A stretch of 64,000 bases of DNA from the NCBI GenBank assembly GCA_023213315.1, contig JAKCPI010003270.1, positions 46,389 through 110,388 of the forward strand, read 5' to 3'. Shown here piece by piece: positions 1 through 10,490 of the stretch. The translations under genes were made by a program, and so were the position numbers. This DNA is from Euborellia annulipes (Eukaryota > Arthropoda > Insecta > Dermaptera > Anisolabididae). Position 1 is the first letter of the stretch. Each line of letters begins with the position of its first letter. Below the pieces are notes generated by a model that saw nothing but the letters and a program-made list of their open reading frames with translations, had not been told where the DNA came from and made no database searches.

Positions 1-404
1 AGAGAGGAGAGCTCGCTAACGAGGGACTGTAGACCTGCCAAAAACTAGGGTGCAATTTCTATGTCTGTGAGAGAGAGAGAGAGAAGACGTGAGTGAGATC
101 ACCCCCCCTCCCCCCTCCCCCTTTTGATTGGAGAGACGGAAGACGACTTTTTTTTTTTTTTTTTTGTCGACCTTCTAAGATTTTTCTCTCTGAGAGATAA
201 AAAAAAAAAGAAACAGCATCCCGACAAAGTTAACTTGAAGGTTTTCTCTCAACTTTCATTTTTTTTTTTTTTTTTGCTCCCTACCCTCCCTAACCCCCTT
301 ACTATCTACTTCTCCTCCGCAAATCTTATTTCAATTAGATTTAAAGACAGGACAAATACGGATCTTAGAAAATATAAATCCGGAAAATTTCATTTGTAAT
401 TTAG
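1..404. other. Low-complexity sequence, no gene seen
   Basis: The stretch contains a GA microsatellite near 69-85, a C-rich tract near 101-123 and several T/A homopolymers. The reading frame across it is a product of these tracts (runs of Phe and Lys), so I do not call a gene. Confidence 0.6.
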
Positions 405-600
405 ACTTACTCTGTCCGCTTTCACCCAATCCAGCTGGCTCAGGCCCGCCTGTGGCGGACCCTCGCCTTTTCTCAATAAAGTGCCGCATTTTTTCAGTCA
501 AGTCGTTTCAAGCAATAAATAATAAAAAATACTACTCTTTTATACCATAAGATAAAAAATAGTATATATATACTCTAGCGGAGTGTCCGTCTATCTGTCT
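405..600. mobile_element. Family H fragment
   Basis: Positions 430-475 carry the GC-rich segment (CCCGCCTGTGGCGGACC) also seen at 16.3-16.5 kb. Positions 565-600 carry, in reverse orientation, the GGACACTCCG / GACAGA end found at 16.88 kb and 33.47 kb. The middle is AT-rich. The two ends have opposite relative orientation to the 16-kb copy, so this may be rearranged. Confidence 0.5.
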
Positions 601-617
601 TGATCCAATTCGATTAC

Positions 618-837
618 TCTTCATCGATCCTGGCCTTATCCCTATGTGGGGTCGGCATAATTAATTTATAAAGAAATGAGACCGAGAGAAAAGCAAGCCA
701 ACCCGTCTCACGGCCTGACGCTTGATATGAAAATGGGAAAAAAAGGCTGACATAAAGGGAAGGAAGAAATGCCAGCCTTAGCTCGGGTAACTCGTGGTCG
801 CCATTCACGTACTCACTAGAAGTGAGCCCCTGAGTGA
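618..837 (-). mobile_element. Family J SINE-like retroposon with 17-bp target duplication
   Basis: A 220-bp insertion is flanked by the perfect direct repeat tgatccaattcgattac at 601-617 and 838-854. On the minus strand it starts with GGCGACCACGAG-type sequence and ends with CCGACCCCACATAGGGATAAG. A second copy at 5.76 kb shares both ends. Long target duplication and a purine-rich tail point to retroposition. No coding capacity is seen. The parent LINE cannot be named from this window. Confidence 0.65.
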
Positions 838-865
838 TGATCCAATTCGATTACCATCTTTGTAA

Positions 866-1352
866 TTATTATTATTTGAAATTCCTTTCGGGATTCCCGT
901 TTATTTGCCCGAGACGATTACGTGCACGAAGACGCACACCTCAGACCTCTGGCCGTAGCCATCTACCGGCACATTGTGAAGTTGAGTCATTTTTTATCTC
1001 TAACTCCTCCTCCTACTTTCTTCACTTAGCTCTTTTATCCAGCCTCTTCTATGCTATGGAGGATGTCCTAGTTTAAGGAGGAACTCCCTCAGCACCGATT
1101 CCTTTTGAAGAATGCATCACTGAGAGGGACCTTCTTTACGTTCCTTCCACAGGGCGGGATGTCATAGCAACTCCCTCTCCTCGTAGAGTTGCCTGGGGGC
1201 TATTGTGGTGAGAACCAATATTCCAATCCAGTGCGTGCTTGAGGATTTGTTTTCATTAAATAAATATTTTTATTTATTGAAAAAATCTCACGCCCAAGAT
1301 TTAAACGTGGATCTTTGTAGAAGCCGATATCCTAGTCTTCTACTCCAGCGTT
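866..1352 (-). mobile_element. Family A SINE, near full length
   Basis: The minus-strand copy runs from a tRNA-like head (near 1350) through the B-box region, the ATTAAATAAATA linker and the body, to the 3' tail ending in (AAT)n at 866-880. It begins just beyond the second target duplication of the neighbouring family J insertion. It is somewhat diverged from the other copies. Confidence 0.8.
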
Positions 1353-1741
1353 CCCGATCTCTCTAAGGAAAAATATAGAGGTCTAATTTTTTTTTAGAAA
1401 TCTAATAGCAGGTACCCGTAGATCTTTTCCATTGCTTTGAAAAATAATGTTTCCGAAATTTGAACTCATTTGTAAAACACTTTTGAACTTTGGGAATTTT
1501 CAAAATTTTCTTAAAACTAAGCATCCCTTTTGTTTTAGTCCCTAAGAGACTAAATTAATTTCTAATTCCAATAAAAACTAGAAATTTATTATTTAGAATA
1601 TTTTATTGCTTAAAATTACCTTAAATAATACATAATAAATTAATAGAACTAATAAGAAAAGATAGGTTTTGAATTTTAAAGCATGTTAATGTAAGATGTC
1701 AAAAAGGTCATTCAAACTATCTTTAAATTTTTGCTCGTCCT
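1353..1741. other. AT-rich interval without recognisable feature
   Basis: Only AT-rich sequence with short homopolymers is visible. No repeat family, hairpin or coding signal could be assigned. Confidence 0.5.
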
Positions 1742-1860
1742 TGGGCTGCTCGAGCAGATTGGTAGAGTATCTGCCTCTTGGACTAGGAGTCTAAATTATA
1801 TCCCATGGGCTAATTAGATTTGAATAAGGGTGCCTTGAATTCTCATTCTAAACATATATG
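1742..1860 (+). mobile_element. Diverged family B-like SINE head
   Basis: GGTAGAGTATCTGCC looks like a tRNA A-box region. It is followed by a segment resembling the family B middle (TTGAATAAGGGTGCCTTGAA against CTTAAATAAGAATGCCTTGA in the 34.4-kb copy). The B box is not recognisable and no tail remains, so this is an old fragment. Confidence 0.35.
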
Positions 1861-1899
1861 CAACACATGTATTAAAAATTTTTATAATTGTGTTAAAAT

Positions 1900-2000
1900 G
1901 TTAATTTAATTTTTGAAGTGTAATTAGTGACAGTCAGTCGGCCATTTTATTTTTAAATAAAACCTAAGAATATAATTAATTTTCAATAATCACGAGATTT
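1900..2000 (+). repeat. Family F repeat fragment
   Basis: GTCAGTCGGCCATTTTATTT followed by CCTAAGAATATAATTAATTTTCAATAAT matches family F units at 10.1, 15.1 and 15.4 kb, and in reverse at 2.8-3.3 kb. Confidence 0.5.
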
Positions 2001-2728
2001 ACTTAATAATTAAATAATATAGCAAAATAATGATGAATTATTAAATAATTAAATTAATAATTAGACAAATAAAAAAAAGAGCAAATAAAAATTTAAATTT
2101 ACTTAATAATCTAAATTATTATCCATATTATTTTTTAATAAACATTAAGAATATAATTAAATTTCAACAATTATAAAGAATATATATTTTCTGATAAAAA
2201 TTCATTGGTTATAAAATAAATATTGAATAGATAAATGTTACGTGACACTTATCCCCATTTTATGATAGATGATATTACGTATATATAAATAAATAAATAT
2301 AGTATTATAGAATGTTGCCAAAATAAAAAAAAAAAAAAAAACTGCCTTCCCTTTACTGCGATATATTTAAAGACCGCTATTGTATCGTCTCGTCGACGAC
2401 GGTCTCTGCTATTAAATTATTAAATGCCCAACGCGCTGATATGATAGAAAATACAGTCTTTTATATAGGGTCGTTTTCAAAATGGGGGGATGGGTTCTAA
2501 TGTGTCACGGGTGGCTGACTGTTATCAAAATACCTCCACCCCCTCGCGTCGTCAAAACACAAACAAAGGAAGGGAACAATTCTTTTGAAAAAAAAAAAAA
2601 AAAAAAAATTTGAGGTTAGAGGCATCTTTAAATATTAAATAATAACACGGTACGATATTTAATAGAGAAAAATTCCAGGTTTTAAAAGTAATTTATTTTA
2701 AGTTATTTAACTTGTAGCTTAAAAAAAA
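2001..2728. other. AT-rich interval with one more complex stretch
   Basis: Most is AT-rich with A-tracts at 2324-2340 and 2588-2608. Positions 2340-2580 are less repetitive and slightly GC-richer (a CGTCTCGTCGACGACGG inverted repeat near 2385-2402). No coding frame of note was found. Confidence 0.4.
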
Positions 2729-2796
2729 TGAGGCAGTCGTGGGATTTGAACCATCGATGTTTTGATTTATAAGCAAAACGCTTTTCTTACGACTTT
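2729..2796 (-). repeat. tRNA-like sequence, probably a SINE head
   Basis: On the minus strand a GGTTCAAATCC B box follows a 5' half containing CGTTTTGCTTATAAATC, and then a T-rich run. The arms do not fold into a full cloverleaf with paired acceptor stem, so I treat it as tRNA-derived rather than a tRNA gene. A related TATAAATC...GGTTCGATACC sequence lies at 63.65 kb. Confidence 0.35.
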
Positions 2797-2824
2797 ATGA
2801 TTTCCTATATTATTTAATTATTAA

Positions 2825-3650
2825 ATAAATCTTGTAATTATTGAAAATTAATTATATTCTTTGCATTTATTTAAAAAAATAAATGGCGGACAGACGCTCT
2901 AACTCGACTTAAAGATTTAATTTTAACATAATTATAAAATTTGTTATTACAAGTGTTGCATATCATTTTGTTCAGAAAAATGGCAAAATTTAGATTATTA
3001 AGTAAAATTTAAATTTTTATTTGAATGCATTTTTTTTTTATTTGTCTAATTATTAATTAAATTATTTAATAATTCACCATTATTTATATTTGTTTTATTA
3101 TTTAATTATTAAGTAAATATCGTGATTATTGAAAAATTAATTATTATATTCTTAGGGTTTATTTGAAAATAAAATGGCGGACTCTAACCTCTAATTACAC
3201 TTTAAAAATTAAATTAACATTTTAACATAATTATAAACATTTTTATTACAAGTGTTGCATATCATTTTGTTCAGAAAAATGGCAAAATTTAGATTATTTA
3301 CTAAAAATTTAAACTATTAAATAAAATTTTGTAATTATTGAAACTTAATTATATTCTTAGGGTTTTACGTGATTATTTAAATTATATATATATAATATAT
3401 ATGAAAATTTAAAAATTAAAAACACCAGGTTATAAGTTTCAAAGATCATCATCCATCAACAGAACAACTTGTAACAAATAGTAAAATCAATTCCACAAGT
3501 TTCAAAATGTAGATTAAGTCTTAAATAATATTAAATTTTAATAAATCTTATAACTTAGTATTGAAATTTAATTTTTTAAATTTTCATAGATTAAATTTAA
3601 GTGTTGTATATCATTTGAATTAGAATAAAAATGGCACAAAATTTCGTCTA
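2825..3650 (-). repeat. Family F tandem array, about 300-bp units
   Basis: Two clear units share AAATGGCGGAC (2882 and 3173) and GTTGCATATCATTTTG followed by AGAAAAATGGCAAAATTTAG (2955 and 3254), spaced about 299 bp. A third, more diverged unit starts near 3600 (GTGTTGTATATCATTTGAAT). The same family is in the opposite orientation at 10-15 kb. Confidence 0.7.
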
Positions 3651-3999
3651 AAAAAAAAAATAATAAATATGTCTTCCCTCACTATAAGAGAAATTTTTTT
3701 ATTAACTAGTCTTCTATCATCCAGATGATTTTTTTCTTTTTTTTTTTTTTAATAAAACGATAGACTTTAGAGGGCGTTAAAAAAAAGTTTCTTGTATGTC
3801 ATGTCTGTCTGGACAAGAAAGAGAGAGAGAGAGAACGTGTGAAGGATTATCCAATCAATCAAAAAAAAAAGAAACAACACTTACATTCATGTGTGGGTGT
3901 TTGTATTAAAAAAAAACGTTACAAATATGACGTCATATATGTAAATTTTTACTTTCTTTTCGCTATATATGTTTATATATAATAAATCCAGAAGGAAAT
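3651..3999. other. Low-complexity interval
   Basis: A T-tract near 3733-3750, a GA microsatellite near 3820-3834 and AT-rich sequence. No gene or repeat family was recognised. Confidence 0.5.
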
Positions 4000-4560
4000 G
4001 AAATAAAGGGTTAAAATTCTTGATAATTGGAACTTTATCTTCAAATGGCGTTCTCTTTTGATAAGATTTTAAGCCGTAACAAGATTTTTACTTAAAAAAT
4101 AATACTTAATTCTTTCTCTACAATTTATATGTAAATTTAAATACTAAATATCATTCAATTTTAATAAAAAAATATTTTCTGCAAATTTTAAGAAAAAAAT
4201 AAAAAATTTCCAGAATATTTTCAGAAAAATTTTTTATAATTAAAAAATTTGATAGAAAAATGTTCAAAATAATAACAAATAAGATAAAGAGTTAAAATAC
4301 TTGATAATTGGAACATCACCTTACAAATTGCGTTCTTTTATGATAAAATTTTAAGCCATAACAAAAATTCTACTTAAAAAATAATACATAATTTGTTCTC
4401 AACAATTTATTTCACAATATAAATATTAAATATCATTTAATTTACATTAAACAATATTTTCTGCATATTTTAAGAAAAAAAAATAATAATAATTTTTTAT
4501 TTATAATATTGTTATCAAAAATTTTTTATTAAAAATTTGATATAGATTTAAAAGTTGAAT
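4000..4560 (+). repeat. Tandem duplication, about 281-bp unit
   Basis: The segment beginning GTTAAAATTCTTGATAATTG near 4010 recurs as GTTAAAATACTTGATAATTG near 4291. Both are followed by GCGTTCT, TTTTAAGCC and TTTCTGC landmarks in the same order. Two diverged copies are present. Confidence 0.65.
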
Positions 4561-5446
4561 AACTCAAAAAGTATTGAATATATTTAAAAATAAAATTTAA
4601 TATTATATAACTAATTTTAGATATTCTAAAAGAATATAAAATCAAAATTACAAAAAAATAAATTTTTTTTTTAAGATGAATTGATTTTGGACTACGTAAC
4701 GAATGAATTGAATTGTTAATTTATAATTTTAATTTTTATTTTTTTTCATGAATTATAAGAGAGAGTGAGATTGGTCAGTCGATAACCCTTTCTCTCTTTC
4801 ATTGGCACCCACTCTCTCTGTCTGTGGGAGTTGGTCCAAGTTAATTGGCACCGACATGGCCTTTCCCCCCTCCTCTCCCCCTACCCCCGCTTTCTGAAGA
4901 GAGCGAATTCATTAGAAACCAAGAGATCTAGACCAACCAACCAACTAAACCATTACCTCCTCTCCATACCCCTCTTTTGCCTCTCAATTCTTCTTCAAGT
5001 CCTTCTCTTCCCCCCTCCACCACTAACCCCCTCCCCCCTCTACCACTCACTGGCTGAAATATCTATTTAATTACATTCCCTCACTGTCACCCTCCAGCCA
5101 CGCCCTTCTAAATCTTTTCCAAATTATTTAATTAAGCGGTTTTCAAAATTTGTTCGACCCTTTTAGGGCCGTATAATGGTTTTTAATCCCTTCTCTCCCG
5201 CTACTATATAATAATTGCGTCATTCAAACTCCCTCCCTCTGGCGCCAGGAAAATATTTTTTTTTTTTTTAATACATGCTAAATCTATTCATATAAAATTA
5301 CATAGAGAATATTTTATTTTATAATATAAATTTTTCTTTTTTGTTTTCATAATCACTTTAATAATCTAGTTAAAGCTATGAAGTCTTAAAGTACTTTGTT
5401 TGTTATTTAAGATTTTTATTTCTTTTAATTGAAATTATTTTCTACA
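4561..5446. other. Interval with single-copy-looking pyrimidine-rich part
   Basis: 4561-4745 is AT-rich. 4750-5230 is richer in C and T, with GA/CT tracts and C-runs, and matches no repeat family in the window. The 79-codon frame at 4831-5070 is Ser/Pro/Leu-rich and follows the pyrimidine tracts, so I do not call it a gene. It could be regulatory or a UTR. Confidence 0.4.
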
Positions 5447-5450
5447 GTTT

Positions 5451-5706
5451 GGTGTAGCGGGTTAGGGGGTCTTAACATCCTGGGAGTGAGGGATATTTTC
5501 ATTAAATAAAAATATTTATTTAATGTAAACAAATCCTCAAGTAAGCCCTGGATTGGGATATTGGATCTCACCACAATAGCCCCCAGGCAACTCTACGAGG
5601 TGAGGTAGTTGCTGTGACATCCTGTCCTGTAGAATGGACGTAAATAAGGTTCCCTCTCAGTGATATATTCTTCGAAAGGAGTAGACTACACGCCGGTGCT
5701 GAAGGA
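5451..5706 (+). mobile_element. Family A SINE, 3'-truncated
   Basis: The head (GGTGTAGCGGGTTAGGG), linker and the ACCACAATAGCCCCCAGGCA body are present. The copy stops after TTCGAAAGGAGTAG. The B-box region is damaged. Confidence 0.75.
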
Positions 5707-5754
5707 CCCGGAACTATAATTAAATTATAATAATATAATTTTAAATTTTTTCTC

Positions 5755-5995
5755 AGGGGCCCACATCTTGTGGGTACGTGGATGGCGACCACGAGCTGCC
5801 CGAGCTGCAACAGGTAGTCCTTCAGTTCTTTAAATGTCTGTCTCTTACTTCCTCTTTTCAATAGGCTTCAGACCGTACGGGGCCGGCATGTCCTATTTCT
5901 TCCGGTCGTAAAAACTTATGATAGATTTGTAGGGAAAGAGTAAGGTCCGCCGACCCCGCATCGCGGGACAAGGCCAGAAGAGAAGAAGAAGAATA
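5755..5995 (+). mobile_element. Family J SINE-like retroposon
   Basis: It shares GGGTACGTGGATGGCGACCA and GCCGACCCCGCAT...ACAAGGCCAG with the copy at 618-837, and ends in an AGAAGAAGAAG tail. No clear target duplication was found. Confidence 0.6.
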
Positions 5996-6150
5996 CAATT
6001 TTTTTTTTTACTTCTATTTATTCGAAAGCAAAAACGAATCCCTATTAATTATGCATGCATTTGATCTTTTCTGGCAAGAGTATTGCATAGTTACAAGGCA
6101 CTATTGGCAACTGCTGCCTCTGGTGTCGATTTTGTCAACTACACTATCTT

Positions 6151-6425
6151 TTATATATATATATATATAAAAAAAACACTCTTCCTCCCTTCCCTACCCA
6201 CATTCAATCCCAAAACCAACAGTCTTTTCGGCAATTTAGGCCATATAAGACTTTAAACGATAACCGTTATTATGAATATATATACAGTATATTGGGGTCC
6301 AGGCATTCTATTTAGCCATTTGGTATCGGAATGACTTAAATAAAATCATCGGACTCCCTGGGATCCGATTCCTCGGCTCTAGGTATACAAGACAGGCGCA
6401 CTACCAACTACGCCAAGCTCGAGAG
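6151..6425 (-). mobile_element. Family B SINE with 15-bp target duplication
   Basis: On the minus strand: tRNA-like head (GCTCTCGAGCTTGGCGTAGT), damaged B box, internal hairpin, AACGGTTATCGTTTAAAGTC body and an A/T-rich tail. It is flanked by caactacactatctt at 6136-6150 and the one-mismatch copy caactacagtatctt at 6426-6440. Confidence 0.8.
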
Positions 6426-6639
6426 CAACTACAGTATCTTCTTTGTTAAATTATTTTTGATTTTTTTCTCGAAATTACAAGAATAAACAATAGAGACATT
6501 ATTTTAAAAATCTGGAGTGACTGGTAGCTCACAACTATTAATTGATTAACAGGGGTAACTCCGTTCGATCAAAACTGGCTAAAAAATTAAAAACTTTATG
6601 ACCGGTGATCCGCCTATCTACATACTATTATACATTGTA

Positions 6640-6828
6640 CAGTATCTCCGGTTTTTTGTTCCTAGTGAATTGAGAGTTGTTTGGGATGGCACCAGCAGAT
6701 TTTTTTGATTACAGTATTTGAGACTTGCATTTTTGTTAAATTTTTTATTAATCTAGACTTGGTGGTACCAGCAGATTTTTTTTATTTCTAGTTAATTGAG
6801 ACTTATATAACACTAAGAGAATAATTTT
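6640..6828 (+). repeat. Degenerate minisatellite, left part
   Basis: Units of roughly 45-60 bp contain GGCACCAGCAGATTTTTTT and TTAATTGAGACTT. The array resumes after the family C element at 7.54 kb, so C inserted into it. Confidence 0.6.
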
Positions 6829-6972
6829 TACTTTCTCTTACCTATGTATATATGTAATATATATATAGAGAGAAAGTATTGGATTCATGTCAAAAATTCG
6901 ATGTCGAGATTTTGATGGATCTTCACGTTTTGAGGTCCCCTGAATCCAAAAAGTGGTTTTCGCGACATGGTC

Positions 6973-7014
<42 letters not shown>

Positions 7015-7528
7015 GTGGGTGGGTGGGTGTGTGTTCAATTTTAAGCATGAAGGAATTGAGCTAGGAGGTTGAAATTTTATAATTAAGTTAAACACCCCCG
7101 GGACCGGAAAAATAAGCTTTTAATCGAAATCGGCCAAAGAGTACTAGTACCTTACTGATGTACTTTTTCAGTTTTTTTCGATTTTCTCAAAATTGCTCCA
7201 ACGATTTTTTTTAAAATTCAAAAATCAATTATTTTTTAGATGCTCTTTCAAATGTATATTCTCATTTTGCGATTGAAATCTTCTGAAGACCACTTTACTC
7301 TTGTACTCCATAGAAAAGATAGGAGAAATGGTTGCCATGATAACAAAATATAAATATTTTCCCATACTTATAAATTTTACATCTGAATTCAAATGTTCCG
7401 TACTGTCATGTCGGGAACTAAATATATGTCGACACAAAAAATCTGGTGTGACAGCACAGAACACAACTTTCGATTACCGAAGGTAAGAGAAAGTTGTGTG
7501 CTGTGCGCCAGTCACACCAGATTTTTAT
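6829..7528 (-). mobile_element. Family C element, full length, hairpin at both ends
   Basis: One end is an AT-rich hairpin (ACTTTCTCT...AGAGAAAGT at 6829-6876). The other is a roughly 90-bp hairpin (ATCTGGTGTGAC...GTCACACCAGAT at 7439-7524). Between them lie a GT microsatellite, AAAGAGTACTAGTAC and a 28-codon frame seen in other copies. It matches 53,811-54,510 in reverse orientation almost throughout. The superfamily is unknown. Confidence 0.75.
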
Positions 7529-7539
7529 ATTTCTTTATT

Positions 7540-8075
7540 TAAGACTTGCATCAACAGAATTTTTTAATTTTTCATTAATTGAGAAATGTTGCTTATAACA
7601 CCTACATATTTTTTAATAGAAATTTTTATTAATTTAACTGCACTAGCAGACTTTTTTAAGTGAGCTTTATATGACAACTTTATATGACCAACAGAATTTT
7701 TTAATTTTAAAATTTTTAATTGAGATTTATACGGCACCGACTGATTTTTTTAAATTTTCATTAATTGAGACTTGTTTGGATTCTTTATTAATTCAGCCCA
7801 CGGTACCAACATATTTTTTATATTTTTTAATAAGACATGTACCAGCAGATTTTTTTTTTCAAATTTTTCATTAATTAAAATTATACGGTACTAACAAGTA
7901 TTTTTATTTCTACATGTAGTTAAATGAGACTTGTATAAATTGTACAGACAGATTTTAAATTGTTTTATTAATTTATACCAGTAGCCTACTGCACCAGCAG
8001 ATTTTTATATTTCAACTTAACTGAGACTTGTACCTATAACACCAACAGATTTTCTTTATATACCTCTTTAACTTC
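7540..8075 (+). repeat. Degenerate minisatellite, right part
   Basis: About nine diverged units contain ACCAGCAGATTTTT or ACCAACAGATTTT followed by ATTTTTCATTAATTGAGAC. It continues the array at 6640-6828. Confidence 0.6.
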
Positions 8076-8665
8076 CGGATATACGGTATGTTTGTATTAT
8101 TATTATTATTATTAATAATTCGGATGACGTTGAGTGACGACATCTCTCTTGCGTGTATCGCTCGCCAATAACATTAAGATGGAAATTGCAACGGTAGCCA
8201 GCCATACTGATTGGCCGCTGTTGTTGTTGTTGTTGCAGAGCAAGCATATGGAAATGAACTTGTTATAGGAGGGTTGGGGGGGAGCATTCAACCTACATTA
8301 CAATAATTGCCCTTAGGGATAGAAGGGAAGGAGAAAAAAAAGGGGGATATTTCGCGTGTCTAAACCAGCTCTTAAAGATCAATATCTTTTTTTCCTCTAT
8401 ATATATATAATGACTTTAATAAACACCCATTTCGATCCGAAATTATTGATACGGACTGTACTTAAGGAATCGCAAAAATATTCGCCTTATTTCTGTTTGA
8501 AACAATTACTACTGTGCGTGAGTTTGTCCGGTCTATTATGGCTAAACGTATTATCGCATTTAAACTAAATTGTATCTATAGATTTTTAAATCAAAGAGAC
8601 AACAAAATAAACAGCGCAAATTAAAGTAGTGCTTAATTTGCAGTTCAAAATTTTCTACAGTACAG
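8076..8665. other. Single-copy-looking interval
   Basis: It holds ATT and TTG microsatellites (about 8098-8117 and 8220-8236) and a moderately complex stretch at 8120-8300. The 70-codon frame at 8356-8568 is not low-complexity, but it has no recognisable domain and no supporting signals, so it is not called. Confidence 0.4.
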
Positions 8666-8908
8666 TAATCCTTATTTCGGGTTCCACCCGGTTCCTTTTA
8701 TCCAACCTCTTCTATCCTAGGAGGGATGTCCTAGTTTGAGGAGGAACTCCCTCAGCACCTACTCCTTTCGAAGAATGCATCACTGAGAGGAAATCTTCTT
8801 TACGGGACCGGATATCACAGCAACTCTCTCTCCTCGTAGAGCAGCCTAGGTGCTATTGTGGTAGGATCCAATATTCCAATCCAGAATTTGTTTACATTAA
8901 ATAAATAT
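8666..8908 (-). mobile_element. Family A SINE, 3' part, split by insertion
   Basis: The body runs from CCTTATTTCGGGTTCCACC to the linker attaaataaatat (8896-8908). The linker is repeated at 9739-9751, where the same SINE resumes. The 3' tail is missing. Confidence 0.85.
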
Positions 8909-8930
8909 ATTCAAGAAACAGCTCAAGCAG

Positions 8931-9166
8931 CCCACGGGGCTTGGAGTAGTTGGTAGCGTGTCTACCTTCTCTACCGAACGTCGCGGGTTCGACCCCAGGC
9001 AGTCCGATGATTTTATTTAAAGCATTTGGATACCAAATGACTTAAATAGAAATGCTTGGACCCCAATATGTATAATAATCAATAACGGATATCGTTTAAA
9101 GTCTTAAAATGGCCTAAGTTGCCGAAAAGACTGTGTGGAATGTGAGTGTGAATGAGAAAAAAAAAT
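8931..9166 (+). mobile_element. Family B SINE with 12-bp target duplication
   Basis: It has a complete head with GGTAGCGTG (A box) and GCGGGTTCGACCCC (B box), an internal hairpin, GCCGAAAAGACTGTGTG and an A tail. It is flanked by cagctcaagcag at 8919-8930 and 9167-9178. It inserted into the foldback element, so it is the youngest layer here. Confidence 0.9.
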
Positions 9167-9281
9167 CAGCTCAAGCAGAATTTCATCAATTCTCGAAGGT
9201 TTACTTTGAAGTTTGCAAGGTAGATGTGCAAATTTTTTAAAATAATTTTAAACAATTATTTTTCAGAAATTTTTATTAGCT

Positions 9282-9342
9282 GACAACTGATTGCAATGTA
9301 CAGTTTCGGTCAGCTAGTGTGACCATCATCAGGTCTGGAATA
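9282..9342 (-). ncRNA. Hammerhead ribozyme motif (P1 left arm)
   Basis: On the minus strand: CUGAUGA (9326-9332), one base, stem II GGTCA/TGACC with a 7-base loop, then GAAA (9304-9307). Stem III can form as ACUG/CAGU followed by U, a possible cleavage site; stem I has a GAC/GUC start. All invariant core bases are present. Assigned by motif only. Confidence 0.65.
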
Positions 9343-9602
9343 TATATAAAATATACTTTAAAATACAGGACATTACATTTTATTATAATTGCATTATTTT
9401 ATACAATATTCAAAAATTTATTTTAATACGCACCTTATAAATAGCCAACATTCTCAATTCCAATTAAAGATTTTTTAAAAATAGAGCAGATATTATTAAT
9501 AATATAATTACCTAAAATTTCTTTGTTTCTTTTAAAAATACATGTGATAAACATTCAATTGTAATAAATAATGTTGTGTTTAAAAGTATATTTTATATAT
9601 AT

Positions 9603-9660
9603 TCCAGACCTGAAGATGGTCATACTAGATGATCGAAACTGTACATTGAATCAGTTGTCA
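9603..9660 (+). ncRNA. Hammerhead ribozyme motif (P1 right arm)
   Basis: CUGAAGA (9610-9616; position 7 of the core is variable in the family), stem II GGTCA/TGATC with one G-U pair, GAAA (9635-9638), stem III ACUG/CAGU. It mirrors the left-arm copy. Confidence 0.6.
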
Positions 9661-9738
9661 GCTAATAAAAATTTCGAAATAATTGTTTAAAATTATTTTT
9701 TAAAATTTGCAAGCTTCAAAGTAAACCTTCGAGAATTG

Positions 9739-9843
9739 ATTAAATAAATATTTTTATTTTCTAAAAAAAAAAAATGTCCCGCGCACAGAATGTGAACACA
9801 GATCTCCTTTATACAAGCTGACACCCTAGCCAGCTACACCAAA
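9739..9843 (-). mobile_element. Family A SINE, 5' head part
   Basis: Linker, then on the minus strand the tRNA-like head (GGTGTAGCTGGCTAGGGTGT) with a degenerate B box. Continuation of the copy at 8666-8908. Confidence 0.8.
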
Positions 9844-10371
9844 ATTTGAATTAAAAGAAATAAAAATTCTTAAATAACAAACAAACTATTGTATAATAAC
9901 TATAATAAGAAAAAAAAGTATCTTGATTTTTTAAGAGTGAGCTTAAGAATAATGTACACCTTCAAATGAATGGATTTTTATCAAAAGGTGTTTAATTTTA
10001 AGCATTTAATTTTTATTTATTGATTTTTCTCTTTAATAATTTTGCATATATTCTAAAAGCTGCCATTTTTCTGATTAAAATAATATGCTAAATTTGTAAT
10101 AAAATTCATTATAAGTTAGCAAAAAAATTATTTTTTCTTTGAGATGGAACTGAGCGTCAGTCGGCCATTTTCTTAACTAGAAAATCAAATAAATTAATAA
10201 TTTTTACATTTTTTATTTTAAATGTTAATTTAATACGTTCTACAAATTTTATATGTATGTAATTTTGTAATTTGTATGCCTTTTGTATCAAAAAAGATAT
10301 GACTGAGGAGTCAAACAGAAAAAAACAAAAATAATTTATTTTAATATCTTTAAGTTAAAAATTAAGTAAAA
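9844..10371. other. AT-rich interval with a family F unit
   Basis: Positions 10,045-10,175 hold a family F unit (CTGCCATTTTTCTGATTAAA ... GCGTCAGTCGGCCATTTT). The rest is AT-rich without assigned features. Confidence 0.5.
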
Positions 10372-10490
10372 AATATGGTGTGAATGTTCGCCCAGCACAC
10401 AGCTTCCTCGTGGGTTCAAAAAGAATCAAAGTGCTCGGATCTCTTTAAAAGTTATGGGGTGGAGGAGCTGGGATGTAAGGATGCTCTATG
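10372..10490. repeat. Family C hairpin arm joined to a family E unit
   Basis: AAATATGGTGTGAATGTTCG...CAGCACACAGCTT resembles the family C end hairpin. It runs into a minus-strand family E unit (GTGGAGGAGCTGGGATG at 10,450-10,475). A composite of two old fragments. Confidence 0.5.

Larger units (their letters stand above)
8909..9738. mobile_element. Foldback element P1 carrying two hammerhead cores
   Basis: The element sits inside a family A SINE between 13-bp duplications (attaaataaatat at 8896-8908 and 9739-9751). Arms at about 9187-9361 and 9581-9738 are reverse complements around a loop of about 220 bp. Each arm carries a hammerhead-like core, read outward. A family B SINE is inserted near its left end. 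The extra left 30 bp has no partner on the right. Confidence 0.75.

Noticed and set aside
614..808. 64-codon minus-strand frame
   Set aside because: It lies within the family J retroposon and ends with its tail.
2729..2796. Functional tRNA gene
   Set aside because: The B box is good, but arms do not form a paired acceptor stem and a standard anticodon arm; SINE origin is likelier.
6838..7095. Frames on both strands with Thr-His or Val-Cys repeats
   Set aside because: These are translations of the GT microsatellite of family C; the 54-kb copy gives the same kind of frame from a CACACC tract.
6829..7528. Family C as a Helitron
   Set aside because: One end begins TC and there is a hairpin near the other end, but the CTRR terminus is absent and both ends are hairpins.
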